Of a DNA stretch of 64,000 nt, positions 1-11,000 are shown one piece after another. Below the pieces are notes generated by a model. The model made no database searches, was not told the DNA's origin, and saw only the letters and a program-made list of their open reading frames with translations. The DNA is taken from assembly GCA_004194705.1 (NCBI GenBank), contig SADC01001373.1:1-64000 (forward strand), read 5' to 3'. This stretch comes from Ditylenchus dipsaci (taxonomy: Eukaryota > Nematoda > Chromadorea > Rhabditida > Anguinidae). Made by a program: the position numbers and the translations under genes. Within the stretch, counting starts at the first letter, position 1; each line of letters opens with the position of its first letter.

Positions 1-184
1 TTTTCGCCCGTTTTTTTTTTTTATTCGTACGCGCGAGGAGCTTGGCGAACAATATGATCGTGTACACACAAAAGTTTTTCTCAGCCAAAACTCATAAAAA
101 ATCCAAAATAGCCAAAAATGGCCTAAAAGTATTTGGCGGGAATTCAAAAAGCGCACAGACAGACACAGTCCAAATACTATATAA

Positions 185-305
185 AGATGTTTGGGCAAAT
201 GTCGTTTTGCCAAATGTCGTTTGGGCAAATGCGTTTTGCCAAATGTCGTTTGGGCGAATGTCGTTTCCCAAACGTCGTTTGGCAAATGTCGTGTTTGCCA
301 AATGT
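185..305. repeat. Tandem array, about 15-bp unit (ggcaaatgtcgtttt)
   Basis: About eight imperfect copies of a unit like ggcaaatgtcgtttt follow one another. The short open frames here are artefacts of the repeat. The unit differs by roughly one base from the unit of the arrays at 57355-57440 and 58079-58270 (ggcaaatttcgtttt), so it is probably an arm of the same kind of foldback element, whose other arm would lie outside the window. Confidence 0.75.
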
Positions 306-453
306 CTCTAGCCAAGAAAAAGCGTCCAAAAATTTTGTTTAATTTCCGGGAAAACGGCTTTGGCATTTTTCACACAGGCTTTTAGAAATTAAAAGATTGT
401 TTTTTTATGTATCTCACGCTTATAATCTCCATTGTCTTTCAGGTTCTTTTGCA

Positions 454-1309
454 ATGTCTGTGAAACATCTTTCTGCCTTGTCGCAAGGGTATGGCTGATA
501 AATTTAGTCAGCTTTATTGAATTTTTTAGAATCCTAGCAAAGATAAATTTGAGTTCGAACACAACGGCTAGTCTTCTATCGATGGGAGAAAAATGGCAAG
601 TCAATCAGTTATCTCAAGTGCTTCAGTGTTCGCCCGCTTAGAGACTGTCTGAGGAAAAGAAAGAGAAGGTAAAGATTACGCCGAAGTCATCATCTTGCGA
701 AGTCGAGCTTCCGTCATGTAATCCCAGTGAATACTCCACAGCTAAAGAAATACGTCGTTTGCATGGTCCATCTAAGCATCATCCGACGTGTCTGTGCATT
801 CCACAGCTGAAGCAAAGAATAGTGCTGCTGCTAGTGACAAGACGATCATTCCTGGTAACTCTTCTTATTCCCTTCTGTCTTTACCTTCAAGTTAATTTAG
901 CGTTGATTCCCAAGAGAAAACCGTCCACCTACTTCAGTGCTCAGGATGATGTCAGCAGCCTGGAGGAAGCCAAGATGAAGCAAGACAAGTCAGTTGGTAC
1001 TTCAACTCTCATTGCTCAGAACTCTTCTCCGGTGTGTGGTCTGTCAGCAAAAGAGCAAGCAGAGTCTCGTTTGAAAGCGCGAAAGTTGTTGAGGGAAACA
1101 GTAACTGCATTGGGTGATGCTGCAGAGTGTATTGACGTCAACAAGGTGACGTGGCTCCAACATGTTTTTGCTTACACACTTTCCATTTTCAGAAGGGTAT
1201 AGATGCAGCCTTCGTCGGCGAAGAGGACAGCTGCCAGATAGAGGACGCCATGGAAGAGCTGGACTGCATGATGGACTTGCTCGAAATGCTTCTCAAGAAA
1301 GACGTGTAG
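454..1309 (+). CDS. Five-exon gene for a small acidic protein of unknown function
   Basis: Exons 454-488, 644-717, 777-854, 901-1145 and 1193-1309 join in phase (introns of 155, 59, 46 and 47 bp) into 549 nt, that is 182 residues plus a TAG stop. The start ATG lies 21 bases after a good acceptor (tgtctttcag, ending at 432), which suggests an intron in the 5' leader or spliced-leader addition. The protein begins MSVKHLSALSQ. It has a Lys/Glu-rich and then a Ser/Ala-rich first half, and a helical second half (around KEQAESRLKARKLLRE) ending in an acidic segment (MEELDCMMDLLEMLLKKDV). I see no signal peptide, membrane segment or known domain. AATAAA follows at 1365. The small first exon and the 644 acceptor are the least certain parts. 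I do not recognise the family. Confidence 0.72.
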
Positions 1310-1364
1310 TATAAAATATCCCGTTTGTGCTATTCTCGCTTGCATGCTGTCTCAGTGCTTTCGT

Positions 1365-1370
1365 AATAAA
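1365..1370 (+). terminator. Polyadenylation signal AATAAA
   Basis: A canonical AATAAA lies 56 bases after the TAG stop of the five-exon gene, which supports 1309 as its real end. Confidence 0.6.
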
Positions 1371-1399
1371 TGCATATTGTATAGCAGCTTGTAGTGAGG

Positions 1400-2720
1400 C
1401 CACTGTTATTCTTGGCAATCACACAGGAAAAGTGAAGAAGCTAAGGAGATCGCTTCCTTCAGATTGATCATCGATGCTGACCTTTGGTGCGGAAGACTAC
1501 GCTTCTGACGGACTGTTTTTAACTCAGTGCCGGGTTTTTGCAAGTCCCTCTGCAATCAGTCAATTCGCTTCCTAGCCTAGGCCACAGAGGCGTATCCAGA
1601 AAAACTTTTCGGGGGAGGGGTGGGCTAAAGAGGGGTGGTCTTTTTCGAAAAAGGGTTTCGGATAAACGAGGTTTGGCTTTTTAATGATGAAATTGCAGGA
1701 TTTTTAAAAATGATCGGCAAAATCGGAATCCTGACGATATTTCTGACCATACTGTCATAAGAGGATCGATAAAATATTTCGAAAATTGGATGAAAAAAGT
1801 GTCGGACCCAAGGCTGGAATGAACTTTTGGGGTGTCGCATAACCCAGGTATAACTCTACACACAACAAGCCAAAAACACCATAATTTTATGACCTTGTTC
1901 TTATGGCTTCAGATGTTTCTGATTCTGAAAGCAGGAAGTTACATATAAAAAACGGGTTATTCACCATGATTTCAGACATTTTTAACCTTAATGTTCGGCC
2001 GGCTCCGCACAATGTGCCGTCCTACTAGTCGCTTGAGCTCCGTGAATAAGAGATATTAGACATTCGCCAAAACGCACTTCGTTTTTTTCTAATTTTCTCT
2101 AATAGACTGTTATGTAGATTGGTTTTGATCAATGTTGCCAAATTTGCTAAGCCAATTTGCTGGTTGTACACTTCAGTAAGCAACACACACCCCTTACTCA
2201 AACGCATTACAAGTGCGAGAGCAGCAGTCATGAGGCATTGTTGTTGTGGTCCATCCACCCCCCCCAGTTGGCCGGAAAATGAGTTTGTGGTTTGCTGGGT
2301 GAGTGTGGATGAGCAAAAGAGCAACATCTTAACTTCACCACCACAAAGATTGTCTGCTTGGATTTGTTGTTGGGGGCATCTCTGGGGCAGCAGCAGCCAT
2401 TGTGCTGGTGGTAGTGGTGCCATCTATCTTCCAATCAAATAAACTTTTTATTGGATGTAGAGGCAGATGTAAAAAGGTTGAATAAGGCCATTATATCCAA
2501 GTGCTGGTCATTTGCCAACTATTTATGGTGGTTTTTGGTAGCTCATAGTTGACTTTTGGTGAGGTGCTGCTGGTCAACTGTATAGTCATGGCTTGGAACT
2601 GCTTCAAATCGCTGAAAATGGTAGTTTTTGTAAATAATTAGTAAGGTTTTCGAGGACTAGGATATTTTGAGGTGAGGAAATTCGAAACTCAATCTTTTTT
2701 TGAGTTTTTTTAAATTTTTA
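1400..2720. other. Gene-free stretch with one diverged repeat copy
   Basis: No convincing exon. Positions 1690-1850 (gatcggcaaaatcggaat and, further on, gtgtcggaccc) are a worn copy of the core found at 24400-24970 and 14050-14170. At 2230-2298 a short open stretch starting ATGAGGCATTG runs into a perfect donor (gtgagt). It could be a 5' exon of the downstream channel gene, but nothing else supports it. Confidence 0.5.
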
Positions 2721-2732
2721 AGTATTCGTTTT

Positions 2733-3805
2733 AGAGACAGAAACAAGACAAGATCTTGGCCAAGATTTTGTCTTGTCTTGCCCCAATTTTGACTGAAAAT
2801 CTTGTCTTGGGATCTGCTTGGTCATTTCTAGGAATCTTGGTCTTGGTATTATGGTCAATCTTGTATGCAAAATTTACAAAACACCCGACTACCCATTTTA
2901 TCGTTTTTAGGGCCCATAGCATACCTGAATTCTGTTTTTGGGCTTCATACAAGATTAAAAAATGTCGGGAAAGGACAATTCCGTCCCACCGCCGTCCCAA
3001 AATCTCGCCTGGACATTTTCCAACAATATCCTGTCCCGTGTCCCGTGTGGAAAAGAATTATACAAATTTCGTCCCGTGTCGTCCCAAAATGTCGAACTTG
3101 CATCTCTAATAAAACACACGTCAAACAATATAAAAAGCACATGATCAAAAACAGGGAAACATAGTGCGTAAAAAATTATAAAACACTAGCCACAAGTTGT
3201 GCTATAAAAATGGTAACCTGTTAAAAACTGTCAAAATTGTCTAAACAGTCAACTTTCGATTTAAAGAACCTTCGATTTAACGAAACTCTTAATTTATCAA
3301 ACTTTTTTCAACGCCTATTCTGCCAGTGATTAAATAAAATGACCAAAATTTACTCTTGATATAACAAAACTCTCGGTTTAAAGGGGCATGCGCGTGCGTT
3401 AAGGCGCGAACCAGCAGTTTTTTTCGAATTTTTTCGAATCCTCCCATTTTTCACTCGTCCTGCGTCAAATCTGATATATATGACCTTATATCGCTTTTAA
3501 AAACTAGACAGAAAACTTTAAAAATCTACACAAGAACAAATGTAAAAGTTTGCCGAGAAAGAAAAGAACTGCTGGTTCGCGCCTTTTCTCACCATCGGGC
3601 ACGATCATGCCCCTTTAACGAACATTTTTTCCGCTCCAAGGTTCGTTAAATCAATCGAGAGTTGCCTGTATAAATCTTGGTTTTTAGCCAAGATCTTGGC
3701 CAAGATCTTGGCTGACCGTTCTCAAAAATCTTGCTCTTGGTCTTGGTCAAAATTTCAGCTAAAAATCTTGTCTTGGAATCTTGCTTGGTCCCCACTTTCT
3801 GTCTC
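2733..3805. mobile_element. Inverted-repeat transposon with a direct repeat at each side
   Basis: The ends are inverted copies (GAGACAGAAA at 2734, TTTCTGTCTC ending at 3805). The element is flanked on both sides by tattcgtttt (2723-2732 and 3806-3815), a target duplication of about 8-10 bp. Both sub-terminal zones carry runs of cttggccaagatcttgg. The interior holds a separate TTAA element (3378-3618). No transposase is visible, so it is non-autonomous. Confidence 0.7.
3378..3618. mobile_element. TTAA-flanked foldback element (family AGGGGCATG)
   Basis: TTAA followed by AGGGGCATG at the left, mirrored by CATGCCCCT then TTAA at the right. The next arm segment (gcgcgaaccagcagtt) is inverted too. 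Same family and same arms as 24595-24823. A TTAA duplication is the mark of piggyBac-like transposases; assigning it to piggyBac is an inference. Confidence 0.75.
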
Positions 3806-3879
3806 TATTCGTTTTGTACCTCCGTTTTCGAAATTTTCTAGTTTTCGAAAAGAATCCTCGAAATTGAGGACTCTACGGG

Positions 3880-4026
3880 CGGCGGTAAATTCATCCTCTA
3901 AATTTTTGAGGTTACATGTTCGAATCCCGGTAGTAGCAGACATTATATTTTTTGAAGAACAGTCATAAATCGACCAGTAAGATTCAGGGTGGGTACGAAA
4001 ACCACCTCGTACCTCACCTATATGGC
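3880..4026 (+). repeat. SINE-like repeat with a Pol III B box
   Basis: It contains GTTCGAATCCC (near 3916), a textbook tRNA B box, followed by a body (tagcagacattat, then cgaaaaccacctcgtacc). The same body recurs at 28716-28870 (minus strand), and a more diverged copy at 25985-26105. A B box plus a conserved body in dispersed copies fits a tRNA-derived SINE. The A box is not clear. Confidence 0.6.
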
Positions 4027-4324
4027 TATTTACCTCCAAAATCCAAGATTGTGGATTTAGCTGTAAATGATTAAACATCATTGCAACTTATCCAGATTTA
4101 CATCCTCAACACGGTTTTATAATGCTAAAACAACGATTTGACTTGCAAGAACCTCAGTTCTAGAGTAGTTTTATGTCCCTTAGGCGTCCAGGTAGTGCTG
4201 AGGTTGTTCCACTTGGTTTGGTTGGTGCATAGATTATACAGCAGGATTGAGGCTGGATTATAGAAAAACATTTTCAATTCAAGGGATTGTTCACAAGACA
4301 AAAGATTAGTTTTGATTTTTTGCG

Positions 4325-4750
4325 GGTGAATTTACTGCGGGTCAATTTACCGGACGGCTATCGATTACCGACGGTCAATGAATTTTTTTCAAAATTTTTG
4401 ATCAAAATCGTCAATTTTTAGGGCAAAAGTTTCTGGAAAGTGACCCTAATACCAAAATCTCATCCTGAATCCGAATCCGTGAGATCAGATCGAAATTTTT
4501 TTATAGACTGAGATATCTACTAAAATAAGTAAATGGTGCCAAATTCCTGGTCTATCTACTCAAAATAGCTATATATCAGCCAATAAAAATTTTTTGATCT
4601 GATCTCAACGGATTCGGATTCAGGATGAGATTTTGGTGTAACGGTCGACTTTCCAGAAACTTTTGTCCTGAAAATTGACGATTTTGATCGAAAATTTCAA
4701 AAAAAAATTCATTGACCGTCGGTAATCGATATTTTACCAATTTACCTAGA
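4325..4750. repeat. Large imperfect inverted repeat
   Basis: 4355-4500 (taccgacggtcaatg, cgtcaattttt) is mirrored by 4580-4735 (aaaattgacgatttt, cattgaccgtcggtaa). The outer edges carry gggtcaatttacc, the unit of the arrays at 25008-25490 and 26563-26662, so this is a small relative of that element. Confidence 0.65.
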
Positions 4751-4877
4751 GTCCGACTCCACAATCCTAGTAAATTTCTGAAATTTTATGAAAAAAGTAA
4801 ATTTTTAGAAAAATACTTTTTGACTGCTACTGAAGAAAGGGCTTATTGATATATGGGTGCTAAAAATAAACAAATCT

Positions 4878-5028
4878 TTAAAGGGCATGCCCACGCTAGT
4901 AAGAGGTGGTGCCGGGGAATTCGAATTTTTTTCCTAATCATTGAAATTCTGTACGGATTTTCAACCTGTTTTCTAACAAGCTACACCTAATTAAGTTTTA
5001 GGCCTTGTTTTGTTGTTACGCCCCTTAA
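4878..5028. mobile_element. Short TTAA-flanked element
   Basis: TTAA then AGGGCATGCCC at the left, mirrored by cgcccc then TTAA at the right. The inner sequence (cacgctagtaagaggtgg) matches the longer element at 52425-52664, so this is a shortened copy of that subfamily. Confidence 0.55.
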
Positions 5029-5097
5029 AAAAACTGATCGTAGCCCTGCCTAATAATGATTTTTGGAAGTTTTTTTGCTACAATTGGAATTTTTCAG

Positions 5098-8000
5098 TGC
5101 CTTTTTGTGTACCGCAAGCCATTGGAGTGAATGTGTGTTGCCTGTTGTTCCTGGTGCTCTACTCTGCATTCGGAGGCCTGGTCTTCTTGCACTTTGAAGA
5201 GCCCAACTCAAAAACACATGAAAAGGCTAGACCTGGACGACAAGTTAAGGTGTGTGGAAAAGGCAATTTTGTCACACCATCACCACCATCGCAGCACCAT
5301 CACAAACAACAACCACAGAAGACTACACAACAACCACAGGGCTGCAGCATCAGCTGCCACTCAGAGGTGGGTAACAGCCTGTTAACCACCTAAAATCAAC
5401 CACTGCTTCCACCTTCAAACCCTTGCCCCAAAAATTGTCCACCTACCCTCCATCTTTGTTCTAGACACCTGCAGAATTTTCTAGGTTCGACTATAAATTT
5501 TACTGGCAGGAGGTTTACCGAAGGAGAATACGCACCACTTTCCATTCCCACCTCCGTCCTGCACTCCCAAAATATTTTCACCTCCAGATCCACTGGAAGT
5601 AATAGGAAGAGGTTCAACTTTGCCTCCTTGAGGTTTTATTCGGAGGGATTAACAACCCTCGTAACCAGTGCTGGGAATTTTCTAAATTACTCGTCCACGT
5701 CCTCGTCCTCGTCTTTGCCTTTTTTAAAGTCGCATCCTTGTCCTCGTCTTTTCTCATCCATAACAAAATTTTCGGCTGAGTTAATAAGAAATTTTTTTCG
5801 AGCCCTTCGGTTTAAATTTGTTTTTACATTTTTCATTTGTCTAATTTAAAATAAATTTATTAGTTTATCAGTACATATATGGTAAATATGGTTAAAGGGC
5901 TAAATATGAGTATAGTCACCCCACTCGATATGAGTATAACCACCCCACTCAATATGAGTATAACCACCCCACTAAAGTCTAATGTAACCCCTCATGTGAC
6001 CTTACGATTGAAATCTGAGGATGTTAGCTACACGTTGGTGTGAAAATTTCTAGTTTAGTACACAAAAATGCTTCTATTTTAATTAAAATAGCCTTGAATC
6101 ACTTTTAGTCAGTTCTAGAAAATGTTCGAAGTGGTTCAGACTATTTTAGGCCAAATATGAGTATAGTCACCCACTCAATATGAGTATAGTCACCCCACTC
6201 AATATGAGTATAGTCACCCCACTCAATATGAGTATAGTCACCCCACTCAATATGAGTATAGTCACCCCACTCAATATGAGTATAGCCACCCCACTCAATA
6301 TGAGTATAGTCACCCCACTCAATATGAGTATAGTCACCCCACTCAATATGAGTATAGTCACCCCACTCAATATGAGTATAGTCACCCCACTCAATATGAG
6401 TATAGTCACCCCACTCAATATGAGTATAGTCACCCCACTCAATATGAGTATAGTCACCCCACTCAATATGAGTATAGTCACCCCACTCAATATGAGTATA
6501 GTCACCCCACTCAATATGAGTATAACCACCCTTTTTGAAATTTTCAATTTTTAGAATGACGCGTTTTCCACATACTTTATGTTGAGGCATTTTGCCCTAC
6601 CACTATCTTTGTCGACATATTTTTCGAAGTCCGTAATGCAATGTTTTTAATCGCAGGTCATCTTGTACAATGCCTTTTAATGTTTATTTTTAGTGATGGC
6701 TCTAGAGCGCGACGGTAGAAGTCTTAAAAGCAGATGGTTGTTTATCGACTTAGACAGGCTGACGCAAAATGAAGATCGCATGATTGAGTTCCTATCTCGT
6801 CACCATGTCGTCAACATCAATCAGCAGTGTCCCTTATGTCAAAAACCAAATATGCGCATTTTCAATTCGCATTGACAGGTCGAAATTGATGAAAGCAAGT
6901 TCGGAAAAAATAATATTACCGAGGTCATCATGTTCAAGGCAGCTGGGTGTTCGGCGGAATATCAAGGAACACAGGAAAAGTTTTTATGGTCCAAGTAGAC
7001 AGGCGTGATCGTGAAACTCTTTTCCCGCTGGTTAAAAGATGGATATTGCCTGGGACACTGATAATTGCAGATGGATGGAAAGCCTATGACAAATTATCCG
7101 AAGAAGACTACCAGATTTTACGCGTCAACCACAGCAAGGAATTCAAAGCCAGAGTGGAAGATATTCCCGATTGCTACCCTGAACATGTTCGACAGGTTTA
7201 GGTTTTTTGATAACGCTATTTAAACACATTTTATGTCTTAAGTCCGTTCATACGAACTCTATCGATGCTTCCTGGGGGCCGTGAAACGCATGATCTTTCG
7301 AATGCCAGGAAATCATCGCCGACAATATCTTCCTGGTGACCTCGCCAAATACCTACTTATTAAGCACTGTGTTCTGAACAACAGGCATAATTCAGGAACA
7401 TACGAATTTATTAAAACTTTATTTTTTAGTGATCCATTCTTGGAAATGCTTCGTTTATGTCACCTTGCACATGAAAGTGGTGAAAATTTGAAGTACGATG
7501 ATGAAAGTGATGAACACGAGTCTGAAGATGATTCTTCACAGAAGTCTTCTAGTGACCAAATAGGTAGGCAGCTTTTTGTATCCATGTCTGTTGTATATGG
7601 ATTTAATTATTTAGCGGAAACGCAGGAATCCTCTATTGCCCTGATTTCAAATACGCATCGCCGTATAATCGAGTCTGAATCTGATGTCGAAATTGAAAAT
7701 CCATTTGAGCAGCAAATTTTGACGTTGGCGATAAGGTTTTAACTGTTTATATATATCTATGAAATTAGTTTTTAAGGATATAAATATGCGCGATGAGCAA
7801 ATGATCGATCTCCCGAATAGAGACTATCCGTGCTCTGTAAATGCTCATTTGTCAACGAAATGGAGAGGCAAATGGTATAACGCAACATGCATCGAGTGCT
7901 GAGAGTTGATTTTACAATACGTTACCATTGATATATAAATCATGTTTAATTTTCGTAAATCCAAGAGGTAAAAATTCATCAAAGTCTTATTCGACGAAGG

Positions 8001-11000
8001 AGGATCATATATCTATCCGGAACGAAATTGGAATGCTTCAGTCCGTCTGTGCCAATGAATCTATACTCATACTACAGTATAAAAGCGTAAATGAATAATA
8101 TGTATTTTCCTATTGTCTGATGGTTTAGTTGTACGTCTATTAAATAAATATTCTTTTTTGTACTCATATTGAGTGGGGCGACTATACTCATATTGAGTGG
8201 GGTGACTATACTCATATTGCTCCATGGTTATTTTAGTGTAATTTAGGAAACTTTAACGCTTTCTATTTTATGAATTTAATTAAAAATAACATGAAAATTA
8301 ACAGAAAAAACATTGCATTATGTGTAAAATACCAAAATTTTTAGTCAAAGAATAATGCACCTCAAAAATTTAAAAAAAATTAAAAACTCAAAAAAAATTA
8401 AAATCCAAAAAAATCTGAAAAAACCGTCGCTCTGAATAAAAAGTGAAGCTTTCGTAAAAAAACGACTGCAGTTTTTATGAATACAAAACATAGTGAATCA
8501 TTAATTCTTTTAAAATAAAAAAATCGATTTAGCAGACCAAAATTCCTTTCTAGATGCCACAAAAATATGAACACAAACAAATAAAATGTACAAATTTGTC
8601 AAAAAATACAGGCTTTTTTCCAAGCTTTAAAGGACCATGGTTTTTGAACGCAGCGGCATCTCCAAATTTTGAATTGGCGGGGACACTTTTTTACTCTGAA
8701 AATATTCAACAATTATTTTTCAAAATTTTTTTGTTTGCATTTAAAATGTTATCAAAATATAGAACCATTCACTGGTCGAGTCCAACGTTGCTCGACACTG
8801 TTAGATCGGACGACTCAGGCTTCTTTCACTGCACCATAACTACTTCTATTAGATCTTAATTTAAACTGGACTAAATCATGAAATTTAAATTTTTAATGCA
8901 AATAAAAAATAATTCACATTCAAATTTAATTAGTCTCGATGATAAAAAGTGTCCCCCGCCAATTCAAATTTTGGAAATGTCGCTGCGTTCAAAACCATGG
9001 TCCTTTAACACGGGAACGGCTGTACGTCCTGATGGTATATTCTTGTGCAGAATTTCACGCTGAGCACGATGGTGAAAAAAAAATTGAAAAAAAGTAACTC
9101 TACGGTGGTCAGCGGCCTTTGTAAATCATCAATGTCACGACTTTTGCCTATGCCACTTCAAAGAGGTAAAGAATGCCACTGCTTTAATATATTTTTTATA
9201 TTTCATGTGCAAAAGAAAGCGCAGATTGCGAGCTTTCAAATGACATATTGTGGAGGTATTTATGACAATCATATGATAATTTTTTGGCTCACAGAAACTA
9301 TTGGGTTTTTTTTCAAAAAACATTGTTCATACAAAAAATGTACAAATAAATGTGGAAACGCCGTTTTTAAATTTACGGTTGATACTGTTCGATAGAGCAA
9401 GAAAAAATGCACCAGAAAGTGCTTTAAAGTAGCCTGCAACCAAGCTTTTTGAGTGTTTAGCAAAGGTTCAAAAGTAAATCCCAAAATGCATCTTGACCTA
9501 AAACTTCGATTTCGCTACATAAATCTGAAATTCTGACACTTGATTCGAGTTCAGCATGGTCGATTTACTTGAAAAACTGTCAATTGATTATCACAATCAT
9601 TGTCAAATTTTAAATTCCGCTCGAGACAAAAATTATTTAAATTCAAAATTTTTCAAATTTCCACATTTATTTGTACATTTTTTGTATGAACAATGTTTTT
9701 GAAAAAAAAACCCAATAGTTTCTGTGAGCCAAAAAATTATCATATGATTGTCATAATACCTCCACAATATGTCATTTGAAAGCTCGCAATCTGCGCTTTC
9801 TTTTGCACATGAAATATAAAAAATATATTAAAGCAGTGGCATTCTTTACCTCTTTGAAGTGGCATAGGCAAAAGTCGTGACATTGATGATTTACAAAGGC
9901 CGCTGACCACCGTAGAGTTACTTTTTTTCAATTTTTTTTCACCATCGTGCTCAGCGTAAAATTCTGCACAAGGACATATCATCAGGACGTACAGCCGTTC
10001 CCGTGTTAAAGAGTATTAACGGGTGGTCCAAAAGTTCTGTTACAACTTTGAGACCAATTATTTATTGTGTTATCTTATCGTTTTGATAAGATTTGATACC
10101 ATCTTGTAGCCCTGACTCTCCTCTACAAAATAAGGTATTATACGTCTACAACATCATAACAATGTCTGATCTTCGAGCTGGAATTGTGAGACTACACCAA
10201 GAAGGAAATTCGCAAGCTGAAATTTCACGCCTACTCAACGTAAACAGCAGTAAACTGCTTGAAGATGAAGTTTTCCCATGGGCCGAGGAGAAAATGAAAG
10301 AAGAGTGGACTTTCCAACAAGACGGAGCTCCTTCACATCGGCTGTTGAAACCCAAACTGGATCGAGGAACACTTCCCCGACTTCATCAAGGTTGACTCCC
10401 ATTGGGGCGACAATGCAGCTATCAAAGGTGATTGGCCGCCCAACTCTCCGGATCTCAATGTCATGGATTACTTTGTATGGCCGTACCTCCAGTCAAAAGT
10501 CTGCTCTAAGCCACACAAGTCGATCGAAGCTTTGAAGGCCTCTCTGGTGAAAGAATGGGACGAGATTCCACAAGAAATGATTCAAAAAGCCATTGACAAC
10601 TTTCCAAAACGTCTCAAGAAATGTATTGAAGCAAATGGTGGCCATTTTGATGAATAAAGTGTATGTGTGATACCTCATTTTGTAGAGGAGAGTCAGGGCT
10701 ACAAGATGGTATAACGTGTGAAAAATATTGCTTTAAAAAAGTTTAAAATAATTGGCCTCAAAGTTTGTAACAGAACTTTTGGACCACCCGTTAGCTTAAT
10801 TTCACACTCGTCCTTCCTTAATATCCACGTCCTCGTCCTTACCTATCCAATTTACTCGTCCTCTTCTTCGTCCACGTCATTGGGTTTTCAAAATTTTGTC
10901 CACGTCCTCGTCCGATTAGGACCCAATAACGTGGACGAAGACGAGGACGAGTTCCAGCACTGCTCGTAACACCTGATTGCTTTATTTTGGAAATTATCAG

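Larger units (their letters stand above)
5900..8219. mobile_element. Merlin (IS1016/ISXO2-type) transposon with amplified ends
   Basis: A transposase pseudogene (6696-7742) lies between copies of one motif. On the left gagtatagtcaccccact repeats in tandem (5905-5975 and 6155-6532). On the right its inverse (agtggggtgactatactc) occurs 2-3 times (8161-8219). The motif is therefore the terminal or sub-terminal inverted repeat of the element, multiplied on the left side. The outermost ends and target duplication could not be fixed. Confidence 0.7.
5666..10962. mobile_element. hAT-like foldback element, interrupted by four later insertions
   Basis: Starts CAGTGCTGG and ends CCAGCACTG, with an exact 8-bp repeat CTCGTAAC on each side (5658-5665, 10963-10970). 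Both arms have cacgtcctcgtcc-type sequence (5694-5730; 10825-10955). An 8-bp duplication plus CAG...CTG ends is the hAT pattern. Its interior holds the Merlin element, two TTAA elements and the mariner element, so the original element was short and has been stretched to 5.3 kb. It sits in intron 1 of the channel gene. Confidence 0.75.

Noticed and set aside
2025..2442. Overlapping open frames on both strands, with a possible first exon of the channel (2230-2298)
   Set aside because: A good donor exists at 2299, but the phase does not fit the channel exon at 5098 and no signal or membrane segment is seen. Kept only as a note.
5250..5393. Extension of channel exon 1 through a His/Gln-rich stretch
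   Set aside because: The frame runs on past the donor at 5250 and meets a stop at 5391. Splicing at 5249 into 14422 gives the expected M1-P1 loop length.
6155..6532. Possible CRISPR array
   Set aside because: Units are contiguous with no unique spacers; the genome is eukaryotic; the unit matches transposon ends.
6141..6590. Repetitive open frames reading THIEWGDY / MSIVTPLN units
   Set aside because: A 24-bp satellite stays open in all frames because its unit is a multiple of three; no start context, splice sites or codon bias.
9740..9982. ORF identical in wording to the one at 9045-9395
   Set aside because: It is the opposite arm of the same hairpin, not a second gene.
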